64,000 nt of DNA from Flavobacterium sp. (GTDB lineage Bacteria; Bacteroidota; Bacteroidia; Flavobacteriales; Flavobacteriaceae): assembly GCF_013822155.1 (NCBI RefSeq), contig NZ_PNJW01000005.1:29915-93914 (forward strand). Reading direction: 5' to 3'. A program made the translations under genes and the position numbers. The notes beneath the pieces were generated by a model that did not search any database, was not told the DNA's origin, and was given only the letters and a program-made list of their open reading frames with translations. Position 1 is the first letter of the stretch. Each line of letters starts with the position of its first letter. This document shows, in pieces, positions 9,335-16,978 of this stretch.

Positions 9335-9526
9335 TTACTTTTTATCTTGGTTATTCATTTTCTTCATAAACTTTCGTCTGAAAAAAAACATAAAAATAGC
9401 CATCGCCGCAAAAAAGAACATCATCCACGGACTTTTTTCTTCAGAATTTAAATTTATAAATCCTTGGTAAATAAAAAATCCTGCTGCAAAAAGATAAAAG
9501 TATTGTATGTATTTAAGGTAAGTCAT
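9335..9526 (-). CDS. Small two-helix membrane protein, unknown function
   Basis: A 63-residue protein with two hydrophobic segments (about 6-24 and 34-49) and a strongly basic C-terminal tail (RRKFMKKMNNQDKK), which should face the cytoplasm by the positive-inside rule. It sits between lptC and the CorC-type gene on the same strand, six bases from the latter, and its coding potential is supported by that tight operon spacing. I do not recognise a family. It could be an accessory subunit of either neighbour, which is inference only. Confidence 0.65.
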   Translation of the reverse strand: MTYLKYIQYFYLFAAGFFIYQGFINLNSEEKSPWMMFFFAAMAIFMFFFRRKFMKKMNNQDKK

Positions 9527-9567
9527 AATTTAATGAAAGGTATTAGGTTAAAGGTTTTTAATTTGAT

Positions 9568-10122
9568 TTACTCAGTATCATTTATCAAACCATACACTTT
9601 TTGGAAATTAATTCGTTTGAAATCTTTACTAAAATCTAGACCTTCACCTGTTGAAAGTCCTTTATTAGGGTCCGTAAATTTAAACTTTTTTTCCGTAAAA
9701 AACCATTCATTTTTTTGGTCGTAATACAACTGTTCTGTTTCTAAAAATTGCCCGCCATCAGAAGTCATTTTTACATTTCCCTGTAAATCGATAATATCTG
9801 TGCCCTTAAAAGTGATTGCGTAATCCGCATTGATGAAGTTCTTTTTGCCTCTTTCATCAAAAAGAGTTACTTCTATTCCTTTTGGGAATTCCGTAAACGG
9901 GTATTGAACTGTACCGTAATCAAACATTTTCGTGCTAATCAAAATGGCTTTGATTCTACCGGAATCGGTATATTTTAAATTCACCGAATCCGCTTCTCCA
10001 GAAGCCATAAATTCAGAAATATTAATTTTCTGAATTTCTTTAAAATTACTTTCACATGCAAAAAACAATGTCACAGCAAATGCTGTGACACTGAAATTTA
10101 TTATTTTTTTTATGCTAAGCAT
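9568..10122 (-). CDS. lptC: LPS export protein LptC
   Basis: Inner-membrane-anchored periplasmic component that passes lipopolysaccharide from the LptBFG transporter to LptA. The 184-residue length fits LptC. The N-terminal segment ends in LFFACESN, a lipobox with Cys23, so this version is probably a lipoprotein rather than a simple transmembrane protein, as is common in Bacteroidetes. The repeated beta-jellyroll pattern is visible, for example FINADYAITFKGTDIIDLQGNVKM followed by LETEQLYYDQ, the region that normally carries the conserved GNV signature. Four bases separate it from the upstream TPR gene. The rest of the Lpt machinery is not in this window. Confidence 0.82.
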   Translation of the reverse strand: MLSIKKIINFSVTAFAVTLFFACESNFKEIQKINISEFMASGEADSVNLKYTDSGRIKAILISTKMFDYGTVQYPFTEFPKGIEVTLFDERGKKNFINADYAITFKGTDIIDLQGNVKMTSDGGQFLETEQLYYDQKNEWFFTEKKFKFTDPNKGLSTGEGLDFSKDFKRINFQKVYGLINDTE

Positions 10123-10126
10123 TTAG

Positions 10127-11485
10127 TTACAAATTTGGTACTGTAACACATTTACCAACCCAACATTTGAAACAGATACTTTGACCCGCTCTTCCTGAGT
10201 TAAAAATTTCTTGTTTAGAAGGAGCCAATTTATCGTAAGAGGAAGCTGCTGCATTTCCGGATGCTGTTCCTGCTTTTCTCGCCGTTTGAGCTGCTAACCA
10301 ATAAATTGCTCTTTTTTCAAATGGATCATTTCCACAGTCATTCGCACTATTAGCATACAATTGAGCAATATAAACATGAGCTTCTCCAAAGGATGGTTTT
10401 GTCGCCAATGCTTTTTCAGCATATGCTCTTGCTTGAACTTTGTTCCCGTTTCCATAAATATTTCTGGAAATTGTGTAATAAACATTTGCTTTTTTAGTGT
10501 TATCTTTTTGTAATTCAGCAGACTGATTAAAATATTCTAAAGCTTTAGCAGTATTCTTTTTTGTGTAAAAAGATACTCCCAAGTTATAGGCAGATTCAGC
10601 TGTTGGATTTAAAGAATGTAATGCATCTGAAATTTTTGAAAACAACGGGTCAGATGAACATCCTTTTTTGTCTAAACGATCTGCTGCTCTTTTTAACCAT
10701 TCAGCATCGCCTTTTTTCTCCTCAAAACTAGCTCCCAAAAATGGTATTAAACGCTCACAAGTTGCTAATTGGGCAATCTTAGCATCCATACTGGAATGAA
10801 TAGTTTCGAAAGCATCTAAATTAATTTGATGATTTTCTTTTGCTCTTTTCTCTTTATCAGTTAATTCTGTTCCACTTTCTTCTTTTTGCAGTAAAACATC
10901 TAAGGCATCTGAAACCCCTTTTTCTTCTTCATCAATTTTATCAGAAACTTGGTCATATTTATTGAAAAGATCTTGTAATTTAATTCCGTTTTTGTTTGCT
11001 TCAAAATCATTCACATAAATTTCAAAGTAAACATATAATGCTTTTGGATTACTGAAATTATCTTTATCATTTTTGAAAGCAGAATCTAATAGTTGGTAAA
11101 CTTCATCGGAAGTACCACTGTTGTTTTCAAAAAGTACCATTGCTTTTTTAACTTCAATTCCTTTTGCTTTAGCAGGAAAATTAGTTTTAAATTCATCTTG
11201 TAATTTAATAAAATCACGCACTTCCTTTTCTTTATCTGCAGGTGTTTTAGCGTTATCAATTCTGGAATTGATAATTCTTTCACCATAAATATAAATAGCT
11301 TCACTAAAGGAAGGGCAATCTTTTCTTAACTCTTGAAGATGTTTATAGGTTTCTTCTCCATAGTTTTTTGTTTTTGCCATTTCAGCAAAAATTGATAGTT
11401 TTTCTGCACAGTTTGCAGCACTTTGGGCAAAGCCATTAAACGTTACTAGTATAAAGGCAAATAAAATAATTACTTTAGTTTTCAT
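10127..11485 (-). CDS. Exported tetratricopeptide-repeat protein
   Basis: A 452-residue secreted protein. I place the start at the ATG of MKTKVIILF (11485), 20 bases after the upstream gene's stop. The frame extends to 11539, but that would overlap the barrel gene and add 18 polar residues before the signal peptide (ending GFAQ). Degenerate TPR helices fill the centre, clearest around residues 305-390 (AESAYNLGVSFYTKKNTAKALEYF and the next two repeats). The C-terminus carries a short cysteine-rich tail (SICFKCWVGKC) that could form a disulphide or bind metal. It lies between an outer-membrane barrel and lptC, so an envelope assembly role is a reasonable guess, but no specific function is recognised. 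Confidence 0.8.
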   Translation of the reverse strand: MKTKVIILFAFILVTFNGFAQSAANCAEKLSIFAEMAKTKNYGEETYKHLQELRKDCPSFSEAIYIYGERIINSRIDNAKTPADKEKEVRDFIKLQDEFKTNFPAKAKGIEVKKAMVLFENNSGTSDEVYQLLDSAFKNDKDNFSNPKALYVYFEIYVNDFEANKNGIKLQDLFNKYDQVSDKIDEEEKGVSDALDVLLQKEESGTELTDKEKRAKENHQINLDAFETIHSSMDAKIAQLATCERLIPFLGASFEEKKGDAEWLKRAADRLDKKGCSSDPLFSKISDALHSLNPTAESAYNLGVSFYTKKNTAKALEYFNQSAELQKDNTKKANVYYTISRNIYGNGNKVQARAYAEKALATKPSFGEAHVYIAQLYANSANDCGNDPFEKRAIYWLAAQTARKAGTASGNAAASSYDKLAPSKQEIFNSGRAGQSICFKCWVGKCVTVPNL

Positions 11486-11504
11486 AATATTAAAAATTTC
11501 TCTT

Positions 11505-12758
11505 TTAGTCATATTTTCTTTTAATAAACCATTTGTCATTCAATGAAAAACTTACACTTAAGTTTGAATAGTTTTCTTGTATTAGTCCTGAACTTGTTGT
11601 TCCACGCTTACCGAATTCAAAACCAACGTTTACATTGGAGAACGAACCTTTTATTGGTAGACCTAATCCAAAAGTTATGCCAAAATTATTAATCGACTCA
11701 TTATTGACAATTAATCCTGTATTTTGATAATTAAATCCTCCTCTATAAGTTATTCTTTTATAATAACTGGAAAAGGAATTATAATCCGGCATATAGTAAC
11801 CTCCAAAACTGTATTTTGTAACATTTTCATAGGAAGCATCGTTTATATCATCAAACCTACTTCCAAAGTTACTGCCTTGCATAAATGTAACTTCTGCTCC
11901 AACAGACCATTTTCTCACTTCCCCAACACCAAATCCAATTCCAATTTTAGAAGGGTATTTTACTTTAGTATCGTTGACAGGTACATCTTCTTCATTAACC
12001 ACTAATTCCCCAAAAGATTCTGAAAACTGAACTATCGCAATCTTTCTATCATTTGCCAAAGATAAAGTGCTTTCGGGAGAATAAATCAAACTTCCAAATA
12101 TTGTTGTTTTTTTATTGATTAATGTATTATACATCAAACTTGTATTAAAATTAAATCCTGTAATTTCGCTACTGTTTGATTCTCTCGTTCCATACTGTAT
12201 ACCCGTCAGAAAACTTATATCTTTGGTTGTAATATTACCAAAATTAAAGTTCATATCTGCCCCAACCCGAAAATTTTTATTGATTTTATAACCTACACCG
12301 CCATAAATTTTATTTGTTCCTCCATTTCCTGTGAATCTTGATATTGGCGTACTGTCATCAACATAATTACTTTGAATTTGATAACCCACGGAAGTAAAAG
12401 GCATTACAGCAAACGCAGCTCCAAATCGTTTTGAAATTGGAACAGCTAGGGCAATATAATCTAAGGAAGCTCTATTTGCCGTTTCTGATTGGTTTTCCGT
12501 TTTATACTTCACATAATTTAAATTACCCCCAATCGTAAAAGTTGTATTCATAATATCAGACAAACTCGCAGAATTATTGATATTGATATGAATGGAATCG
12601 TTTATCATATTTATTCCACCCATAGTCCTTGTTTCAACATTTCCTTTAAACACTAAATCTCCAATTCCGTAAAAAGAATAGGGTGAGGATGATGCATTTT
12701 GAGCATTAGAAAAAAATGAAAATATCAAGCAAAAAATTATAAGAATTTTTTTAATCAT
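11505..12758 (-). CDS. Outer-membrane beta-barrel protein (FadL/OmpP1-like)
   Basis: A 417-residue protein with a signal peptide (ending FFSNAQ) and alternating aromatic/polar strands ending in KWFIKRKYD. The N-terminus after cleavage, SSSPYSFYGIGDL, together with TRTMGGINMIND, is typical of Bacteroidetes FadL-like barrels with an early channel plug. Asn-rich and Gly-rich loops alternate through the protein, as in surface-exposed porins. Its start overlaps the stop of coaX by eight bases, so the two are translationally coupled. Transport of hydrophobic compounds is the family function; the substrate here is unknown. Confidence 0.75.
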   Translation of the reverse strand: MIKKILIIFCLIFSFFSNAQNASSSPYSFYGIGDLVFKGNVETRTMGGINMINDSIHININNSASLSDIMNTTFTIGGNLNYVKYKTENQSETANRASLDYIALAVPISKRFGAAFAVMPFTSVGYQIQSNYVDDSTPISRFTGNGGTNKIYGGVGYKINKNFRVGADMNFNFGNITTKDISFLTGIQYGTRESNSSEITGFNFNTSLMYNTLINKKTTIFGSLIYSPESTLSLANDRKIAIVQFSESFGELVVNEEDVPVNDTKVKYPSKIGIGFGVGEVRKWSVGAEVTFMQGSNFGSRFDDINDASYENVTKYSFGGYYMPDYNSFSSYYKRITYRGGFNYQNTGLIVNNESINNFGITFGLGLPIKGSFSNVNVGFEFGKRGTTSSGLIQENYSNLSVSFSLNDKWFIKRKYD

Positions 12759-13485
12759 TGTTGATTTTGTATTGAAAAAATTGGTTTAAACTTTCTAACA
12801 GAAAATTTGAATTGGCAAATATGGTATTTTTTAATCTTTTTGCCAAAAATTCAGCGTCTCCTCCCGTTAAAATTATGGTAAAGTTTTCATTTTTGTTTTT
12901 ATACTGCTCAATAAACCCATCTATTTCATGAATTAATCCATTTACAACACCGGAATGAATGGATTGATTTGTGGAATTTCCAATAAAATTTGGAGGCTCT
13001 TCCAAGGTTAATAATGGCAATTTTGAGGTGAATTGATGCAATGACTCGTATCTCAATCGAAGTCCGGGAGAAATAGCTCCGCCCCAATACCTGTTTTCAT
13101 CATCTATAAAATCATATGTAACACAAGTACCCGCATCAATAACTAATTTATTTTTTTTGGGAAAAAGCAAAGTAGCTCCTGTTGCCAGTACCATTCTGTC
13201 AATTCCTAATGTAGTTGGTGTTGCATATTTATTTTGAAACGGAAAAATATCCTGATGAGAGACAAAATGAATAGAAATCCTTTCTGAAAACGAATTAACA
13301 GCAATACTATTTTCATTTCCAACCGAAGAAACAATTAAATCAGTGATTTTTGGATTATTTTCTAAAATATTTTCAATGGAATTTTTAACTTCTACACTTG
13401 AAAATACAAATTGATTAATAAGTGTATTTCTCTCATAAACAGCACCTTTAATCCTAGTATTTCCAACATCAATAGCTAAAAGCAT
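12751..13485 (-). CDS. coaX: Type III pantothenate kinase
   Basis: Catalyses ATP-dependent phosphorylation of pantothenate, the first step of coenzyme A synthesis, in the cytoplasm. It is an ASKHA-fold enzyme: the phosphate-1 motif DVGNTRIKG is at residues 5-13, a GIDRM pantothenate-side motif follows near 95, the second phosphate motif IDAGTCVTYD lies at about 116-125, and GGAISPGLRLR near 134-144. The 244-residue length matches CoaX. The probable adenosine motif (ILTGGDAEFLAKRL) is near the C-terminus. It is the first gene of the leftward cluster and is divergent from tRNA-Phe, so a promoter for the operon should lie within 13486-13540. Confidence 0.93.
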   Translation of the reverse strand: MLLAIDVGNTRIKGAVYERNTLINQFVFSSVEVKNSIENILENNPKITDLIVSSVGNENSIAVNSFSERISIHFVSHQDIFPFQNKYATPTTLGIDRMVLATGATLLFPKKNKLVIDAGTCVTYDFIDDENRYWGGAISPGLRLRYESLHQFTSKLPLLTLEEPPNFIGNSTNQSIHSGVVNGLIHEIDGFIEQYKNKNENFTIILTGGDAEFLAKRLKNTIFANSNFLLESLNQFFQYKINND

Positions 13486-13537
13486 TCCGATAGATTTTAA
13501 AAAGGCGAAGATACGAATAGATTTTTTTTTATAATTG

Positions 13538-13569
13538 TTTTGGATAAAATAAAAATCGCACTATATTTG
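13538..13569 (+). promoter_or_regulatory. Promoter of tRNA-Phe
   Basis: TTTTG at 13538-13542 and TATATTTG at 13562-13569, separated by 19 bases, match the Bacteroidetes consensus TTTG-N17-23-TAnnTTTG. The -7 box ends 16 bases before the mature tRNA 5' end. Confidence 0.8.
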
Positions 13570-13585
13570 CACCCGCATTAGCAAC

Positions 13586-13658
13586 GGTACCTTAGCTCAG
13601 ATGGTAGAGCAATGGACTGAAAATCCATGTGTCCCTGGTTCGATCCCTGGAGGTACCA
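13586..13658 (+). tRNA. tRNA-Phe (GAA anticodon)
   Basis: The 73-base cloverleaf can be built by hand: acceptor GGTACCT/AGGTACC, D stem GCTC/GAGC, anticodon stem ATGGA/TCCAT with loop CTGAAAA (anticodon GAA), T loop TTCGATC and discriminator A. CCA is not encoded. The T stem CCTGG/CCTGG pairs except for a central U-U apposition, which may be normal in this lineage. The 3' part is repeated 373 bases downstream (see the repeat entries). Confidence 0.95.
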
Positions 13659-13693
13659 CTTAAACCCGAATAGCAATATTCGGGTTTTTTGTT
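13621..13693 (+). repeat. Direct repeat copy 1: tRNA-Phe 3' end plus terminator
   Basis: The 73-base left copy starts in the tRNA anticodon loop (AAATCC), runs through the T arm, acceptor and terminator hairpin, and ends after its T run. It is repeated at 13994-14077, bracketing the GIY-YIG gene. Apart from one substitution and one block replacement in copy 2, the copies are identical. Confidence 0.9.
13663..13690 (+). terminator. Terminator after tRNA-Phe
   Basis: AACCCGAATA and TATTCGGGTT pair around the tetraloop GCAA, followed by a T run. It lies four bases after the tRNA discriminator. An identical copy is at 14047-14074. Confidence 0.9.
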
Positions 13694-13707
13694 TTCAAAG
13701 AAAGATA

Positions 13708-13995
13708 ATGTCGCACTTTGTTTATATATTATTTTCAAAAACTACTTCAAAATATTACATTGGAGAAACTCATAATGTGGACGAAAGAGTTAAAAACCAT
13801 AACCAACATAACTATGTAAATTCATATTCAAAAATTGCAAATGATTGGGAATTGGCATTTTGTTTTGAATGTAGTGATAGAAATAACGCTTTATATCTCG
13901 AAAAATTTATCAAAAAAATGAAAAGCAGATTATTTATTCAAAAGATAATTGCAAATCCTGAAATTCTATCTGATATACTTTCTAAAAAAAAATAA
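13708..13995 (+). CDS. Small GIY-YIG nuclease-domain protein
   Basis: A 95-residue single-domain protein of the UvrC/YhbQ-like GIY-YIG superfamily. The motif pair is VYIL at residues 5-8 and YYIG at 17-20, followed by the conserved Arg in DERVKNH and a metal-binding Glu in ALYLEKFIKK. I start it at the ATG of MSHFVYIL. The frame is open further back, but that extension reads the tRNA-Phe 3' end and terminator, so it is spurious. The stop codon overlaps the first bases of the downstream repeat. Thus the whole gene fits between two copies of the tRNA 3' end plus terminator, suggesting a mobile or formerly mobile unit. Nuclease activity is inferred from the fold, and the target is unknown. Confidence 0.88.
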   Translation: MSHFVYILFSKTTSKYYIGETHNVDERVKNHNQHNYVNSYSKIANDWELAFCFECSDRNNALYLEKFIKKMKSRLFIQKIIANPEILSDILSKKK

Positions 13996-14014
13996 ATCCA
14001 TGTGTCCCTAGTTC

Positions 14015-14030
14015 TCCCGAAGCTTCGGGA
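14015..14030. repeat. 16-base perfect palindrome TCCCGAAGCTTCGGGA
   Basis: The sequence is identical to its reverse complement and replaces five bases of the T loop in the decayed tRNA copy. Short palindromes of this kind occur as dispersed repeats in flavobacteria (recollection, not checked). Confidence 0.8.
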
Positions 14031-14046
14031 CTGGAGGTACCACTTA

Positions 14047-14074
14047 AACCCGAATAGCAATATTCGGGTTTTTT
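14047..14074. terminator. Second copy of the tRNA-Phe terminator, shared with the converging AsmA gene
   Basis: Stem AACCCGAATA/TATTCGGGTT, loop GCAA, then a T run. Being immediately beyond the AsmA-like stop at 14076, and symmetric in sequence, it can also stop leftward transcription. It is probably the original terminator between tRNA-Phe and the AsmA gene. Confidence 0.8.
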
Positions 14075-14075
14075 G

Positions 14076-16871
14076 TTATTTAATAGTGTCCCTAATTGTT
14101 TCAGGCAATTGTTCAGGAACGACTTGAGGAGAAGTTCCGTCCTCGTATTCCGTTTCTTCAAGGTTTTCCGTCTGTTTTCCAACTCCAATAATAGGGTTTT
14201 CTTGAGTTCCGGTCACTTTTATTGGGATACCTATTATTCCTAATGGAGGTAAGCCCAACCTCATTTTTATATTTAATTTACCATCAAAACTTGATTCTCC
14301 TTCAATTCTTGGCCTAAATCCTGCCACCTTAAACTTGAATCGTTCTATTTTAATCAAATTATTTTTTACAGTCGTTTTAATATCTACTTTTGAAACATCG
14401 GGGTCTTTTAATGCATCTGTTTCTGTTTTTTTGCTTACTGCATTAAATAATTTGAATCCTTTCATTTTTACATTCTTGACTGAAAGTGTTCCTCCACCAA
14501 CGAGAGAAGGATATATTGGAGACATATTTTCATCTATTTTTCCGGCTATTTTGTAATCTAAGGAAACAATACCTTCTGCATATTCAGCAGCAGAAGCCAT
14601 TTCACGAAACATAGGTATTTCATTGTAAGCTCTCTTAATATTAAATTCCGTTGCTTTAATCTTAAAATCAAAATCTGCTTTGTTTGTAGATTCATTGAAA
14701 TATAAAGCACTCATAATTACTTTTGTACCAATTAGTGAAAAAGAAGTGTTTTGAAGAGCCAATTTCCTTTGATTCACAACCATTTTTCCGGAAAGATTTT
14801 CAATATTCATCTCATCAAAAACAACTTTGTTGGCCTTTGCAAGTAAATTAAAATTAAATTGAGTCGGAATAACTATCACTCCACTTTCAGAAACAGTTTC
14901 ACTTTCGGCGGATTCAGGCAATTCTTTTGAATTATCTGAAAAAGCCATGAACTCATTTATTTGAATCAGATTAGATTCTACTGCAAATGTTCCTTTTAAA
15001 ATTTCAGAATCAGACAAGGCAAAATTTATCACATTTTCCATGTAACCATTCATCATGAAATCAGATTGCCCATAGTTTGCCTTAAAGTTTTTGAAATTCA
15101 TTTTATCTTGATTAAAAACAAATTCGCCCTCTTTAATGATAAACGGTTTGGGTAAATAATCAGAAGTTGTTTTTATATCTCTCAGATAAAGAATGCCTTT
15201 ATTTTCCAGTTTATTGTAGTTGCCATTAGTAGCGTCACTTTGTTTTCCTTTAAATGAGACATCCATTTTAGCATATCCGCTTACATCCAAACCTTTTTGA
15301 GAAAATACTTTATATATTTTTTCAATATCTAATTCACCTTTCGCTTTTATATTATACGAAATATCTTCAAAATTTTGAAATGATGCATTAATTGCAATTG
15401 GTTTTCCTTCAAATTGGAGTGATGCCGGATTAATGACAAGTGATAAATCTTTTAATTCACCTGTTTGATTTGATGCTTTTGCTTTAAAATTTATGTTCTC
15501 AATAGGGTTAGGATAATAGGTTGATTTAATATGTCCATTTTTAAGTTCTAAATCTCCTTTGGTTACCGGAAATTGATTTTTTTCTTTATCATAAATGCCC
15601 TTTGCAACAATATCTGCTGTAAAAATGCCTTTTAAATCCATATTTTGAATACCTAAAGCCTTATCCAGTTTCGCTAAATCCATTTTAGAACGAATTCGGG
15701 CATTAATTTTCGGTTTTGAAAGTCCGTTAACAATTACATTTCCATTAAAAAAATCTTTCCCTACATCAAAATAAATGGAATCAATTTTTACTGCCAATTG
15801 TTCTGGATCTAAAGAAGGTAATTTAGTATCAAAATTCAAAAATATATTTTCGGCAGGAAAAGGGGTTTTTTGATGGGAGATATAACCATCTCTGATTTTC
15901 ATATTAAAATGAACGTTTGGCATTTTATTTTCAGAGGCAATGTATTGCCCTTTCAACTCAAAGAATAAATCTGTTTTACCCTTAATTTCTGTCTTATCTA
16001 ACCATTTAATATAACTTGGTGGTAAAGCTGTAAAGAAGTCATTTAATTGACTATTCTGAGATTTTACATTAAAATCTAAATCATATCCATTTTTTAAAAA
16101 GTTGAATTTCCCTTTAAATTCAACTGGCAATTTGTTGATTTTTAAATTATTTTGTTCAAAAACAAGGGCAAGAGAATTGGTGTTTATTTTTGTAATTAAT
16201 TCAGCATTAACTTTTTTGTTTTTTAAATATTGTTCATTTTCAAAACTGAAATCAAACGACTCAATTTGTGCTTTTGTTTTCAAATCAAAAACTGCTTTAT
16301 CCAAATCACCTTTACCGATGTAATTAAAGCCTTTTGCATTAATTAAAATTTTAGTGGATTGATCATCATAAACTAACCTGGTATTTTTGATATCTATTCG
16401 TTCCAGCTTTAAAGATGCAGAAGTTGAATCAGAAACAGTTTCTGCCTCATCTGAAACATAAACATTGTAATTGGGTTCCCCTTTTTTGTTTACTTTGATT
16501 AAAATAGTGCCTTCTGAGATGAAAATTTTATCGATTTTAATTTTTTCATCAAAAAAAACAGACTTTAAATTTATACCAAATGCCACTTCCTTTGCGGCAA
16601 TAAGCGTGTCTTTTTGAAATGGTGCGGATCCTTTTAATAAAAAATCATCCAATGATAAGGTTAACGAAGGAAAATGAGTAAAAAAAGACAGGTGAGTTTC
16701 TTTAAAACTCAATTCTCCATTAAGCTTCTCGTTTGCAAACTTTTTTACTTGATTTGTTAATGTTTCAGGGAAAATTGTTGGCAACAAAAAAAGCAATAAC
16801 AGTAGTGTTCCCAAAGATATCCCGGCAATTTTAACTATTTTAAATACGCGTTTTTTACCTGATTTATTCAT
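14076..16871 (-). CDS. AsmA-like envelope protein
   Basis: A 931-residue inner-membrane-anchored periplasmic protein. The start is set at MNKSGKKRVF (16871), since nine further upstream codons add only a polar leader. One transmembrane helix follows the basic start (GISLGTLLLLLFLLPTIF). The rest is a long beta-rich repeat with the AsmA/DUF748 character of alternating beta-strands, and a C-terminal AsmA_2-like section (LVGGGTLSVKNVKMKGFKLFNAVSKK and RLGLPPLGIIGIPIKVTGT). AsmA-type proteins are thought to bridge the periplasm and move phospholipids or assist outer-membrane assembly. A polar tail rich in Glu/Pro/Thr ends the protein. Its stop codon lies inside the downstream tRNA-derived repeat. 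Confidence 0.85.
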   Translation of the reverse strand: MNKSGKKRVFKIVKIAGISLGTLLLLLFLLPTIFPETLTNQVKKFANEKLNGELSFKETHLSFFTHFPSLTLSLDDFLLKGSAPFQKDTLIAAKEVAFGINLKSVFFDEKIKIDKIFISEGTILIKVNKKGEPNYNVYVSDEAETVSDSTSASLKLERIDIKNTRLVYDDQSTKILINAKGFNYIGKGDLDKAVFDLKTKAQIESFDFSFENEQYLKNKKVNAELITKINTNSLALVFEQNNLKINKLPVEFKGKFNFLKNGYDLDFNVKSQNSQLNDFFTALPPSYIKWLDKTEIKGKTDLFFELKGQYIASENKMPNVHFNMKIRDGYISHQKTPFPAENIFLNFDTKLPSLDPEQLAVKIDSIYFDVGKDFFNGNVIVNGLSKPKINARIRSKMDLAKLDKALGIQNMDLKGIFTADIVAKGIYDKEKNQFPVTKGDLELKNGHIKSTYYPNPIENINFKAKASNQTGELKDLSLVINPASLQFEGKPIAINASFQNFEDISYNIKAKGELDIEKIYKVFSQKGLDVSGYAKMDVSFKGKQSDATNGNYNKLENKGILYLRDIKTTSDYLPKPFIIKEGEFVFNQDKMNFKNFKANYGQSDFMMNGYMENVINFALSDSEILKGTFAVESNLIQINEFMAFSDNSKELPESAESETVSESGVIVIPTQFNFNLLAKANKVVFDEMNIENLSGKMVVNQRKLALQNTSFSLIGTKVIMSALYFNESTNKADFDFKIKATEFNIKRAYNEIPMFREMASAAEYAEGIVSLDYKIAGKIDENMSPIYPSLVGGGTLSVKNVKMKGFKLFNAVSKKTETDALKDPDVSKVDIKTTVKNNLIKIERFKFKVAGFRPRIEGESSFDGKLNIKMRLGLPPLGIIGIPIKVTGTQENPIIGVGKQTENLEETEYEDGTSPQVVPEQLPETIRDTIK

Positions 16872-16908
16872 ACTACGAAAGTATTCATAATCTATCAATT
16901 AGCAAAAT

Positions 16909-16944
16909 ATTAAAAATAAAAAACCCAACTAAAAAGCTGGGTTT
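16909..16944 (-). terminator. Terminator of the T9SS alpha-amylase gene
   Basis: Read on the minus strand, AAACCCA and TGGGTTT pair, extended past a bulge by CT/AG, around an AAAA loop, followed by a T-rich run. It lies 35 bases past the amylase stop at 16979. Confidence 0.75.
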
Positions 16945-16978
16945 AATGGCATTATAATCATATTAACTAACTCAAATT

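Larger units (their letters stand above)
13994..14077 (+). repeat. Direct repeat copy 2: tRNA-Phe 3' end with palindromic insert
   Basis: This is an 84-base copy of 13621-13693. It differs by one substitution (G to A at 14010) and by replacement of the T-loop bases GATCC with a perfect 16-base palindrome at 14015-14030. The copy starts inside the GIY-YIG stop codon and ends inside the stop codon of the converging AsmA-like gene. It cannot form a tRNA because the 5' half is missing. Confidence 0.9.

Noticed and set aside
13627..13707. In-frame extension of the GIY-YIG frame back into tRNA-Phe
   Set aside because: These codons translate the tRNA 3' end and its terminator; the real start is the ATG at 13708.
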